Shown: positions 13,983-26,500 of the stretch, piece after piece
Layout of the letters: every line of letters starts with the position of its first letter
Position numbering within the stretch: position 1 is the stretch's first letter
Assembly (NCBI GenBank): GCA_018881555.1
Contig: JACAXG010000053.1
Location: 2,035,210 to 2,099,209, forward strand
Source: Amblyornis subalaris
Lineage: Eukaryota; Chordata; Aves; Passeriformes; Ptilonorhynchidae
Length of the DNA: 64,000 nucleotides
Reading direction: 5' to 3'
The notes under the pieces: model-generated
The model's database searches: none
What the model was told of the DNA's origin: nothing
What the model saw: the letters and a program-made list of their open reading frames with translations, nothing else
Position numbers and translations under genes: made by a program

Positions 13983-15644
13983 AAATTTGCTTCACCAAAG
14001 GCTGTTCTCACAAAAAGAGAAGGGCAATTTTCTGTATCAATCAGCATGCATACACACAATACTTATTAAAATAACACTCTTTTAATTTCCCCACCATATT
14101 CATAGCATTTCCACAGCCTCCTGACCTTGACTCCAAGCACAGCCAATTTGACTGCATATCAAAGGAAACCGGCTTCTACAAGCCCCTCTTTAATGTTGCC
14201 CAGCAATTCTCCTCCCAAGAGCTGAAAAGCTTCTTTCTTTGCTCTCCCTGACTCAGAGCTGTCAAAGCAGCGCGAGGCTGTTCTTCACAAATCAATAAAC
14301 AGGAAGATCTGATCTGCTGTACTTCTAATAGCTACTGAATCCAGTCACTCACTGCTCCTTGTACATCAGGCGATAAGGATGGATTTAAATAAGCACACTT
14401 TGTGCTGTTAATGAGGAACAGCAGGGGGGAAAAGGCAATTGATAGCCATTGTTCCCAGCTACTGAAGTTCAGGTTTAAGCCTTGACATTTACTGAGTTGA
14501 AAAAACAGCTAAGGACAATTAGTTTTCTGGTGAAAAGTTCAGTATTCTGAAATATTTTGAGAGCATAAAAATGAACGTGAAATGTGCTTATTTTCCACAT
14601 TAAAGAAAAAATAGATAAGTACAATGCTATTTGCATGCATTTACAGCTGTTACAAAGACTAAATTCAAATTTCTGGGTCATGGTGGGACTGTATACTTCA
14701 GCAGATTGAAATCTGAGTGACTTCATGCAATTCTCCTTCCAGTAAAAAAATAAAAATCATAAGAACTAGTAGAATACATGTATTGTACCTTGACTGCTTT
14801 CTTTTAATTTTCAGATGAAACAAGAGAATAAAATGTAATATAAATTCAGGAAACATCTTAAAGCTTTGGGCACAGAGCCTTAGAAAACAGTAAATAAAAG
14901 AATGATCTCCTTGACTTAATATTTCTACTGTGAATAACCAGCCATCGCTTCTTAGGCTTTTGTTTTATAATCCTAAATCTGTGCACTTCATGCTTTGTGT
15001 ATCTCTGTGCCTAAGGAAAGAAAGTTAGGTCTTACAGTTTAAATAACAAAAACATCCAAATTTAGAGAGAATAAAACAGTTGTAAACAATGTGAAATCTT
15101 ATGAACAAACATCTTTAGGAAACAATTCTCTTAGAAAACATTATTTGTTTTGTTTTGGATAAAAGATATTCTGTCAGAGAGGCCTCACATTTGACATCCC
15201 CACTGCTCCTGTAAAAACCATCACACAAGCTGGTGGGGGTTCTGCAAGGGCTGTCACACCACTGTATGTTCCTCATTTCTATTCATGCACTTTTGTTAGA
15301 TATAAAATATTTTATGAAACTGATAAGAGCTGAGCATGGGCTCAGCCTTTTAAAAGTACAAGAAACTGCTGTACAGCCCTCCATTCTGGAGCATTTTCTG
15401 AACAAGGCTTTCAAATTCTTGACTTTCCAGCCACACTAATTCTTTTTTAATATTGCCTTTTGTATGTAATTTAATCAATATCAACTATTTTTTTTCTGTG
15501 GAATTCCTTGCCAAATTTCATAGTATATCAGTAAAGTAATTTTACAGATGTTTATATTTAGCAACTGTTTTTTCTCCCAAAGCAGCACTACACCAGTTAA
15601 AAAGTTTTCAATTTACAATTTACACTAGTTTCAGATTCAAATAA

Positions 15645-16400
15645 ATAAACACCCCGAGACATCCCTCAGTAGATTCCAGCCCAAGTGGGCTGTGGATTGC
15701 CTAATCACATCTATATACTCTTGGGCAGTGCTTCTATATTCCAGGTTACCTGTCCAAGCTTCCTCTTTCTGTATAGTCCCTTTCTTGTGTCTGAGTTTTG
15801 CAAACAGCTCCTTTTCATGCATACAGGACTCCTGGCACTTTTGTCTGACTTTTCGCTCTTCGGGATGGACCCGCTTGGAGCTCTTTAGAAACTTTCTTGG
15901 ACCTCTCTTCCTTCCAGTGGTTTATCTCGTGGGATGCAAGCAGATGCCTGAAGAAGACAAAGTCTGCTCTCCTGAAGTCCAGTTTGTGGTCTCATGGTCA
16001 CAGCAGCCAAGAGTGCCTTTGACTTTCACCTCCCCAGTGAGCCTTTCCTTGTTGGTGAGTATGAGGTCCAGCAGAGCNTCTGTCTTCACGGGCTCCTCCA
16101 TCAGTTATGTCTGGAAGTTTCCATCAATGCTACCCAGGAACTCACTGCATTGCTTAAGACCTATTGTTGTCTCTCCAGCAAATAATTAGGCTGGTCCCCC
16201 CTGCAGGCTGCTTCTACTTGTCTGTAAAAGGCCTCAAACACTTGTTCTGCATGGTCAGGTGGCCTACAGCAGACACTCACTAGTGTCACCCATACTGGTC
16301 TGCTCCTTAATCCTCACCCACGAGTTCTCAACCAGCTCTTTTTCCAANGCATTATTCCTGGTTTAAAGCTCTTCTGTATCTTCTATACATCCTCATAAAA
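15645..16400 (-). mobile_element. Decayed CR1 LINE, ORF2 endonuclease-region fragment
   Basis: Read on the minus strand, broken frames match the endonuclease part of CR1 ORF2 and the segment after it. The complement of 16255-16300 reads like the VVGVYYRPPDQ region of CR1 (here decayed). The frame at 15637-15822 (starting MHEKELFAKLRHKKGTIQKE) resembles the segment that follows the endonuclease, with AHLGWNLLRDV matching the CR1 AHLELNLARDV block. Frameshifts and stops break the frame repeatedly, so the copy is dead. Neither the 5' end nor the 3' end of the element is present. Limits are approximate. Confidence 0.75.
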
Positions 16401-19400
16401 TATACTCCTTAGAGCTCTGGCTTTGCAGACCTATAGATTCAGTGATTTCTCTTCTGCCTTCAGCAGAAAGCTAAAACTATATATACTCTTAGCTACGTAT
16501 TGTAAGCTGGGGAAAAGAGAAACTAAAATGTATAGGCTACCCTGAACCTCTGGTACGTTATTGATCTCAAAATGAATCTAACTTTGATGCAGTTTGACAT
16601 TTTCAAAGTCAGTGGGAGCTGGGTGCCTGCAAGTAGGGAGAGAATGTGTTTTGTGGTAAGTAAAACTGTCTAGTGAGGAGCTCAACATGGCATATATTCT
16701 CCCTGAGATCAAATCTGACTTTTGAGATCAAGGCACCTGCATACCTTCATACCATATGCTTTGAAATGTTTCCATATAATATATTTTTTTTTAACAACAT
16801 TCTATCTATCCTTCAGGATTACTCATCATCCATACGAGTTTTAGGTGGTATATTGTGGTCATCTGCAGGCACCACAACCAAGAGACACATGGGTCAACTG
16901 CAGAGAGCCTGAAGGAATTAACAAGGATGATGGTGACCTACAGCAAAGGGCTGCGTGAACAATTGCAATTAAAACTGAGGAACAGGAAACGGGCAAATTT
17001 GAAGTGAGTTCTCTCTTTTCATACTATGAATATCAACATTTCTCTTGTGTCAGTGTTATTAAATCTTATTAAATTGTACTAAAAACACAGGGCATTTGGA
17101 GAGTTCTGGATAATAAGCTATGATAAGCATTATTCACAAGAAAAAAATTCTGTCATGTGCTTCCCCAGTTACTTATGTTAAATAATATGAGGAAATAGGA
17201 AGGGGCTGAACCATTAATTATGATTCAGTTGTTGCCAAAACAGTCTTTTTAGGATCTTTAGAGTCTTTTTAGGCTCTAACCATCTACTCTTCCTACCCTA
17301 ACATGGTTGTTTGATGGATGTGGGTTTTTAGGCATTGTCTATTCACTTTTGGGGCATGCACAGAAAATAACATCAGATGTAACATCATTACATCTCCCTA
17401 AGATACAGCTGGAAAGACATAAAAAAATGACACCTTGCTGTGGCCTTTTTTATTTATTTTGCTTCTTTGCTAAATACTGTTNTTTCTCTTCACTATAGTT
17501 TTTATACTTTTGAAATAGAACTGACTCCTTTTTATTCTCTTTAAAAATATTTCTAAACAATTTAAAATAAATTCTTATTTTTCGTACTTCATTTGACAAT
17601 GCTCTTATTAATGTTTCATATTCCATCCCTAAGGTAATGCCATGCTCCCTCTTAACAAGATTTTATGGTTATTTTGATTTTCTTTTTCCTTCATTTTTTT
17701 TCTCTCATTAAACCAATAAAAATAATAAATTCATGCTGCACTGAAAATACCATTTGTTTCTGAAAGGTCAGGTAATATGCACTGTTTTTGTGCCAAGGGA
17801 AATGGTTCTGTGGTGACTTAGGGAACCNTAAGTAGAATGTCATGCAAGGAATGTTTTATATCTGCCCCAGAACAAATGCCTGTATTGGCTGGGCATCACC
17901 AGTGAAGATTATTCTTTTATAGTCCTAGNTACATTCCCTCACTTTCATTGATCTTTCATTATATTAGTTTTATTGCTCCTTTTCCCCAGATTTGTGAATC
18001 TCTGGTGCCATTACCTGCATTAGTTTTGGGAATAGCTGTTCATAAGTGCAAGTAAGAATCTCATAACCTGGACCTCTATTTAATGCAGGTTACTTCTAAA
18101 AGAAACAGAGGCCTCAGCCAGTATTGTCTTTATTCAGCACTACTTTTAGCTGATTACCATTTCAAAGTTTTTTCTTTCACCACCTTCAGCTCCCTTCTAC
18201 TTGTATTGCCCTCTAACTCCTCTGGGATTATCATCCCATCAGTATTCAAGAGACTTTGGTTTTCTGTCCTGTCTTTTCTCCATTTCCCCATTCTTGTCTT
18301 CTTAATTTGTTGTTGAGCATCTTCATTCACTTTTATAGTTTCAATTCACACTCCAAAACCCATGTTGCTACCCCAAATGCAGTGAAAATACATTTTTCAT
18401 ACATCTGTAGTAAACGTCTCAATTTTATCCAATAATGTTTATAAATAAGAGCTGAAGAATTGCTTAGAGTGAGTGTGCTGCTACATGTGTAATACCAGGC
18501 AAAAACATATACAGGGGAGACTGTGTGAGGTTTACCCATTGTAACTCAGAGCTAAAAGCCTTCCTGTATCAGAAATGAAGAGAAATATGCATCCCCTGAG
18601 ACAGTTCCACTCATACTAAGACATANACCTCAGAATAATCCTCTAAAGGTATGTATAAATTTGACTTTTATAAAGCCTAATTTTCCTAAGTGAGTTTGCC
18701 CGCTGAGGAGGAAGACTCTTAGGAAGACTGAAAGAAGGCATGCATGGAGGAAGAGGGATACATGAAGACACAGGAGGTGGAAGGTAAGACAAAAATGTTC
18801 TTTACAGAGGCACAGTCTGGGTTAATACTGCACAAAAAGGATTTTACATGCAGCAGCCATTGTATTAATTCTGTATCTCTTTCGTGTTTTCTGCTCTCTC
18901 CTTCTTTTCCTCTTTGAGAGTTACACCAGTAGAGATAAATCTGTTCACTCTAAATAATCCTTAGTCCTAAAAGTTCCCCAAATACATCACATGTTTGGTT
19001 TCCTTTTTAGCTGTGCAGGGTAAAACAAGTAAGAAGATGTCAGTCAGGACAGTTTTATTACAATGTGACCTATTCACATCCGTATTGTTACATCTGGAAA
19101 TCTCAAGAGCACAATACTCTATTTCAAGATGACTGAAACTACTTGCTCAATCTAGTGCTGACACGATATGAAAAGCTTCATTTCATGAGATTACTGACAG
19201 GATGGATTAAGCAAACTTTTATTTATTGTTCTTGTCCAATGAACCTTTTGAAGATGGCCTCTCAGTCTCAATGACTTCTGCAGAACGTTCCATACCCCAG
19301 CAGCTGCTCATGCTTGAGAGCAACCATAAGATCAGGGCTTAATGCTCCCTGTTATCTGGCACTTCTTTGTATACTATTACAGCTCCTTATTTTGTACAAA

Positions 19401-19778
19401 AGCCTCTTTTTCTCNCTGGGGAAGACGTGCATCTAGCACACTGAAAGATAATAAAATTACTCTAGGCAAATAACTGTTCAAATGGGAACAATTGCTGATA
19501 GGATTGATACTGTGCTGATTTAANGATAATGGCAACACTTCTATAACGGTGTGATAGGACTTGTGAGAGGAGCTTCATTCTGCAGCTGGTCAAAATCTAT
19601 GTATTTATGCTTTGTAATCTGTAAGTAAATTCAATTGACATGAAAGCAAACACTAAGTTGTATATATTCCATACNGCTAAACCACAGTGTTAAAAAATTC
19701 TAATTTAAGTCAGAAGATACATTCTCTGATTTCCAGTTTAATGTATTTGAGAAGAAAAGGTGCTTATAAATAACAACC

Positions 19779-19796
19779 AAATAAATAAATAAATAA
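19779..19796. repeat. AAAT tetranucleotide microsatellite
   Basis: About four and a half AAAT units in AAATAAATAAATAAATAA. Confidence 0.93.
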
Positions 19797-21369
19797 TGCT
19801 ATGCCACATCTTTACAGAGGATATAGAGTGGTGCACAGTGAAGGTTAAGAGCTATCCTGGCATGAAGGATCACAGTCTATGCATGCATTCAAGAAAACCA
19901 TCACTTCATGTGTGTCAGAAAACCCCATTATCATATATTGCACTTGGTAAGTGCCATAAATTTTGTTCAAGTAATTCCTGTAATGTTACCGGCAGTTTTC
20001 ATCTTAAATTTGTTTTCATTAGCCCTCTCTTTGAAAAGCTGAATACCCTATTTACCACTGTCAATCTGTAAAGATCTCAGATGAAGCTAAAATCTTTGAA
20101 AATGGCTTTGTTCAAACCCCAGATCTATCCACTTCACAGATTCAGGTCCTCCCATGAGCAGAGAGGGAGGGCTCTTCCTTCCCAGTGGAATAAAGCTCCA
20201 AGCTGNGACCCTGCAGGAGGGGGTGGAACTAAAGCTAAGATATTTTGTGTTTCCAGGAAAACTGTGACTAATCTGCACTGACTATTGCCATTTCAAAGAC
20301 TCCATATTGGTGCAAACATTAAACATACCTTTTTGCATCTCAGATAAAAATTGAATGGAACAAACTTGTGCATAAATATCATAGTAGAGTTGTTGAAATA
20401 TATTTCTCATCTGAACAGCTTCAAACATGAAAAATAACCTTTCANCTCCAGAAAATACATCACATTCTGAAAAATGTTTTTGTTTTTGTTATTGAATGCC
20501 ATAAAAACTTCTCTTAAATTTGCCATCTTATTTTCACAACCATCTGTATTTTATCTTTTTTTTTTCCCCAAGTAAATAATTTCTTTCTGTTTAAGCTTGC
20601 CTTACTACTCATCTGTTTCTATGAGCAGAGAATTGTGAAATTCTAAGAATAGAAGAGATCTTGGTGAATTTAGACNGTAAGAAAGATGGAGATCCTGAGA
20701 TGAAGTGCTGCTGAAGGGGAGTGCAATTCAAGGAGAAACAAGAAGTAGGAATAAGAGAGAAGCAAAGACAAGATTTCCAACATGGACTGAAGCCAGCATT
20801 AAAACCTGAATTTGCAGTATCTGGATAGCAGCACCATATAATACACTGACAGGCAGTTTAATTGGCAGTTACAAAACTTTAATTTACTAAGTCAGAAACC
20901 CTTTCTGAATGTCTAACTTACAAGCTATTGTTATCACAGTGGCAGTTTGACATGTGGCCTTCAAGCTAGGCAAATAAAGGAAAGAATTAGCATTCTTGTA
21001 AAAAAATCTGTTTACAAAAGAATTAACTGTGAAGGACTTGCTCAAGAAAGGGCTCCACAAGATCAAAAAAATAAAACCAACATATTCTCATAACTCATAA
21101 AACTTGATGTCTGTGAACAGTCCTCATTATTTCTACACAAAGCCTTTAAAAAGCATTGAAAGAGCATTTTAAAGCCATGTATACAGTTTAAGAAACAAGG
21201 ATGGACTTGATTTCTTTAGTAAAACTGACACCGAGGATGCTTTAATTTGCTTTAATGCTTTAAGATCACATGACACATTTTTATATAAAGTTTCATTGAC
21301 ACTTCTGAGATTAAAATTGATTCTCAGGGATTATAGAAAGTAAAAACCCCACCAAAGGCAACGCCATCA

Positions 21370-21594
21370 GTGTACGACAGCGGCGGGTGTCTCTTGGAGC
21401 TGGCTGGCATTGGCTCTGGCAGACATGGGGGCAGCTTCTGGCAGCTTCCCACAGAAGAGGGANTGATCCCTCCTTGTCCTTATCTTGACTCACGAGCGAC
21501 TATAAAATCCACTGCACTTTCCCCTGCTGGGGAGGGAACTGAAGAGCAGCTTTTGGGGGGCACCTGGCATCCAGCCAAGGTCAACCTACAGGAG
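21370..21594 (+). mobile_element. Possible avian ERV LTR fragment
   Basis: GAGCTGGCTGGCATTGGCTC, GACATGGGGGCAGCTTCTGG and the end GCACCTGGCATCCAGCCAAG then GTCAACCTACA resemble segments of bird ERV LTRs. A TATAAAA lies at 21501-21507. The segment is clearly GC-richer than its AT-rich surroundings. No inverted borders or target duplication were found, so this is a family resemblance from memory only. An open frame of 86 codons across it is incidental. Confidence 0.42.
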
Positions 21595-23364
21595 TACATC
21601 AGGATGCCTAGGATTTCTAAAGAAATCTGAAGGCAGAAATAAATTTATGTAAACTTTTTGATAAATTGTGTCAAATAAAAATAATCAGATCATCTGTAAA
21701 AGGCAAAGAATTTCATGTTTGTTCAGTATGCTATTTGCTGCAATGAATTTAAACAGTTGAATGAGACATGCAAAGGAATTTCAAGCTGCGCTGAGTCTCG
21801 TGTAACTTTATTCAGAAATGAATAATTTACAACCAGAAGTTTACAAATGGAAAATATAAAGGTTTGACTGGGGTGGGGGGGTTGCGTTCATACTTTCTTT
21901 TCTAACTTAATGAAAATCCCATGGAGTAAAATTGTGGATGTTGAGTCATTTAGCTCTGAAACCTTTCCACCCTAGTGTGTTAGCGATTCGCTATTCTGAC
22001 TCGATAATGTCAGTCCTTAGTAATGTGTAGATGAAACTTTGTTTCTGTTATATACACACGACCATACAAATTTTGTTAGCCCATTTATATTTTTACTCAT
22101 TCTCTTTGCCTATTAATATAATTCAGATACATGCTTCAATTTTGTTATGCCTATTTAAATTTATTTCTTAAAAAAAAAAGAAAAGTAAAACATGTCTGTA
22201 CGAAGGTTTGCTTTTTCCTTCTCTTTCTCTCATTAGAACTCGCTCTCCGCGGATCCAATTATTTCTTGTCTTTCCTACCCTGATAGTCTTTTCACAACCT
22301 CCAAGTCTTCCCCCACAGTCTCAGGAAAAAAACAAAACTCTTACCCAACCAAACCTAAGACAGAAGGCATTATTTAGACAGTCTATTCAGTCAGTAAATC
22401 CACTGTACAGTAAGATTCCTCTGGACAAACAAGTGCTTTGATTACATACTGCTGAATAGCAAATCTGGCCTGCAGTTCTATGTCTGTGACTGCTTTCTGG
22501 CTGCAGAAGCCAGATTCCACTCTGATCTGTAATTGCTTTTGACTGGGTGATTTTTATCCTCTACAGTTGCCAGCAGTGGCAGACATGAGGCTGTAAGGTA
22601 GCTACAAATCCAAAGTAACTTTCCAAACTACAGTTTGAGAAACAGTACTGGTGGACTGACCAGGGTGCAGTGAGACTGAAAAAACTTGACTTTCCAAGCC
22701 TACAAGTATTTCAGAAAAAAAACATCCACAGTGAAACTGGGGTTGCATTCGGTTTTGAAATATATGTCCTTATAGAGCATTCCATGGCATTTCCCCAATG
22801 AAATACACTCTATCAGTGTGTTTCTAGTTCAGCTGCCCCTACCATTACACTATCTTATTATTTAGCACTTGTACAAGGGAAAACAATCATGACAATCAGG
22901 GAGGAAAAAGGAGAAATAAGCAACAGCTGAGAAACCAGGAGTACAGATCTTGTGTTGTTAATGTTCATCATATGAAAGAACAACTGGCGATATCATGTCT
23001 CTTGAAGGTGCAGAATTTGGTAAAGGAAAAATTCAACTTTATAAGCTCATATGAGCAAAATGTACTGATTTCATTACGGTTCAGATTCTTTTGAAAGGTA
23101 AATTTGCAAAGCAATGCATATAATACTTAGCAAAGAGGCAAATCCTTCTTGCTGTGACACCCACTTGCAATGCCAACAAGAAGCTCCCTCACCCCCCATT
23201 TTGCTCCTCCTCCTCCCCACTGTCAATATCCTATTAGGTTCTTCTTGGGCTCCTGTCATTTCATTCATACTATCACATTCTGCATGTTTTAAGCTATTCT
23301 TCAGAGTTTAAGAGTCCTATTTTTTCTTGTCTTGCCTTCTGTGTTTTCTTCCTTTCTCACATAG

Positions 23365-23517
23365 CAGTCATCCCCCAATCCCTGGAAACATTCAAGGTCA
23401 GGCTGGACAGGGCTCCAAGCAGCTGGATCTAGTGGAAGATGTCCCTGCTCATTGCTGAGGGCTGCAGTAGATAACCTTTACAGGACCCTTCTAAACCAAA
23501 CCACTCTATGATTCTAT
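23365..23517 (+). mobile_element. CR1 LINE, 5'-truncated 3' end
   Basis: The plus strand carries the typical CR1 3' end: TCCCTGGAAACATTCAAGGT, then CAGGCTGGACAGGGCTCCAAG, shortened here by one base in the count, then AAGATGTCCCTGCTCATTGC, and finally the ATGATTCTAT terminal octamer type. About 150 bp long, with no coding part. It lies antisense to DMD. Confidence 0.93.
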
Positions 23518-26500
23518 AGTCTCCAGATTTCAAAAATGCACTGCCTCATAGCAAGATTGTCCCCCATGTTCTTTAAAGTGTGGCCAAAAGTAAAGCTGAA
23601 AAAAAATTATTAGGATCCCTGTTATGCCAGGCTAGGATTCTTAAAAATTTACTTTTTTGCCCACTTTGGTTCACTTTTCTGTTCAAACAGAAAAAATGGC
23701 CTGGTTTCTGCATTGCTTTGAAATGAAAATCATGGTTACTTGTTTTTTTTGTGTGTTAATCTGAAATACTTTCCATGAAACCAGTAAACCCTTCAAAGTC
23801 TATACTGAGATACTTGTTGGATTTAAACTCATTTCACAGTTGTTTTTTTTTCCCAGACAACCATCTGTGTGTCTGTTGTGATAGCCTAGTACTGCAAGAA
23901 TAAATTATATACCTGCTTCTCAGCTCTCAAACATATTTTTGTTTCCCATGTTGTCAGAAAATCTGTTTTGATATGTGTGCCTAAACATATGGGAAGGTGT
24001 GTACAGATACAGTAATCTCTTTCCTTCCAAAATCATCCCAGAACTTAAATTCTGGCTGTACTTAGAAAACTTACAAAAAATAGGGTCTGCTTAAGTACAG
24101 AATAATATCTAAAAAGTACAGAACTAGAGATAAATTAAAGTTTAGCTGTGTTTCCTTCAATAAGACCAGCAGAAACTCCAAATCATTCTTGTCAAGTCAT
24201 TTTCTAATTAGCACAAATCTGAACTGCCTGAAGACCTTTGAAGGACTTCTGGAATATAATGGATGGAATACCACACTTTTAAAACACGCAGGGTTTTTTG
24301 TGTTTGTTTTTCACATCCCACTGCATAAGGTTAAGTACGCTGAGTTAAGGAGGCACAAACAAATTCACTTCTGGAGAATTAATTCACTTCAGAAGCAACA
24401 TTTTTTCCTGTCTCTGATCCAGTACACGCTCAGTATCATTGACAGTCATGACTACATCCACTAAAGCTACAGAAGTGAGGTATATCCAGAGTTATAATCA
24501 TTCATTTGTGACTGCATTATGGTTCAAAACAGAATCAGTAACACTGCAAATGTGAGGAGCGCCTTCAAACTTAAGTTAGGCTGACAAAAGATGTAATTTT
24601 AATATAGCCCTTTTTTTCCCTGCTCTTAGAAGTTTTGAATGAAACTTTGGACTAGTTCAAACATTGTTCCCTTGAGAAAATGTATTACTAATCTCAACTC
24701 CTACATCACCAAAACCATTTTGCCTGCCAGTTTTCTGTCACTTTTACAAGCTCTTGAAATTGTTTAACAACAGAAGTGGGATTTTTTTATTAATTGGGAA
24801 CCCATTCTCCAACTCCTACACCGGCAGCTAACATTTGTTCCCTAATAGATTCATATTATAGTATGCTAAAGTATTTATATTCAAAATGTTCTTGCCATAA
24901 TCCTTAAGAATTCTACCATTTGTGTCACTCNTTCAGACTGAATGAGCCATTTACAGGTTTCCTTTTGTCACCAGCATATATTAAGTTGAGAATATTAGGA
25001 ACAATGGAAGTCATGTTCTAAAAGTTGTATTTTTGACACTATGAACTGTCATGAGACTATAAATTTGTAAACCCAAAGCACATTACTGAGTAATCCGACT
25101 TGGATATTATTTATTATTTTGAAGGCAAAGCAAAACATACATCACAATTAATTGTAACTGAGCACCTCCTTCACACTTGGTAGAAAGGCAGAGTACTTTG
25201 ACTTCAGCTGTGCAGCAAAGCTATGGAATAAGCTGCAGCCTTGGTGTCTCTTTTGAATCCTGACCTTCCTTAAGTTCAACAGTGTGCTGATGTTTGAGTT
25301 TGACAGATGTTAAACTGAGCATCTCCTTCTGTGCTCAAGAACTGGTGCTGTGCCTGAAATGTACCTGGTCATGGAGGCCATTAAGCAAAANAATTCCAGA
25401 GAGCGGCAAGATGGGGTTTAATAAAAGTTAATAATGAGCGACAATGAAATTAGTTAGGATAAACATTCTTGATAAAATGGAGTACAAGAAATGTAGTGCC
25501 TTGGAATATGACCATTGAAAACACCATATTTTATAAATATACAATCAAGCAATACAAAATATTAGAATGNGAACTCTTTGTTAGAGCAAACAGCCTATAA
25601 AATAAGTGCATACANTTTTAAGGAGAATAATCATCACCAGTTTCTGGATTTGTAATTTTATAGCTCTAACAGTCTGCAGACATTACATCAGCTATCANAG
25701 GCACTGAAACTACAACAACTGTCCCAGCAGCAGCACCACCCATCCTAGAATTTGGCCAAGTAGGTTGAGATCATAATGATGTTGTTCATTATTTCAGACT
25801 TTCTTTTGAACAAGTTATTTTGGTTCATTTAGAAGCACTTCCTACCATTGGGAAAAATGGCTCATGAGTTCATAAACCTAAGATCCTACCCAACTTCCTG
25901 ATCTACATATTACACTATGTCTTCATGGAAATTTACAGTTTTACTGTTAATTTCACTGAACGATTTANGAATACATAGAAATTAAATTTCACTTCAAACA
26001 ACCTACTGTACCACAAACAAAGCAATATGAAATAAACTAAGACAAAAAGGCTCCTCAAGGAAGGCAAGCAAATTGGATTGTATGCTCTGTCTCAAATATG
26101 TAACCTGACAGATATGACACAGGAAGGACATGAAGTCCTCTTCTATTTTGTTGTATGGATGAGAGACAGTGCACTGCAGACAAAAATATGAAGGAACGCT
26201 AATGAAGCAGATGAGAAAAATCAATTAAAATATCCAGCTATGCACTAAAAGCACTCAAAGTTTATGCAACTTATCATTTATACAACTGATGCGTGCAATA
26301 GGTGTTGAGAAGGAACAGTCTCTTTGGCAAAGTATAAGTGAAATTATTTTTTGAATTTTAAGGGAAATGTAGGGCAGTGGAAACAATTTCAATTAGAGGA
26401 AAGCATATACTATTTGAAATTCAGAGTGCTATCACTGGAAGATGGTGATCATTAGTATAGGTTCAGAAATGGAATGCAACTTGAAATTACTAGTAATTTA

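Noticed and set aside
15692..16189. 165-codon plus-strand frame
   Set aside because: It is antisense to a decayed CR1 ORF2 fragment, and the protein has no recognisable domain.
6424..20001. Shared 15-mer TACCGGCAGTTTTCA at 6424 and 19987
   Set aside because: About one or two such matches are expected by chance in 64 kb, and the flanks do not align.
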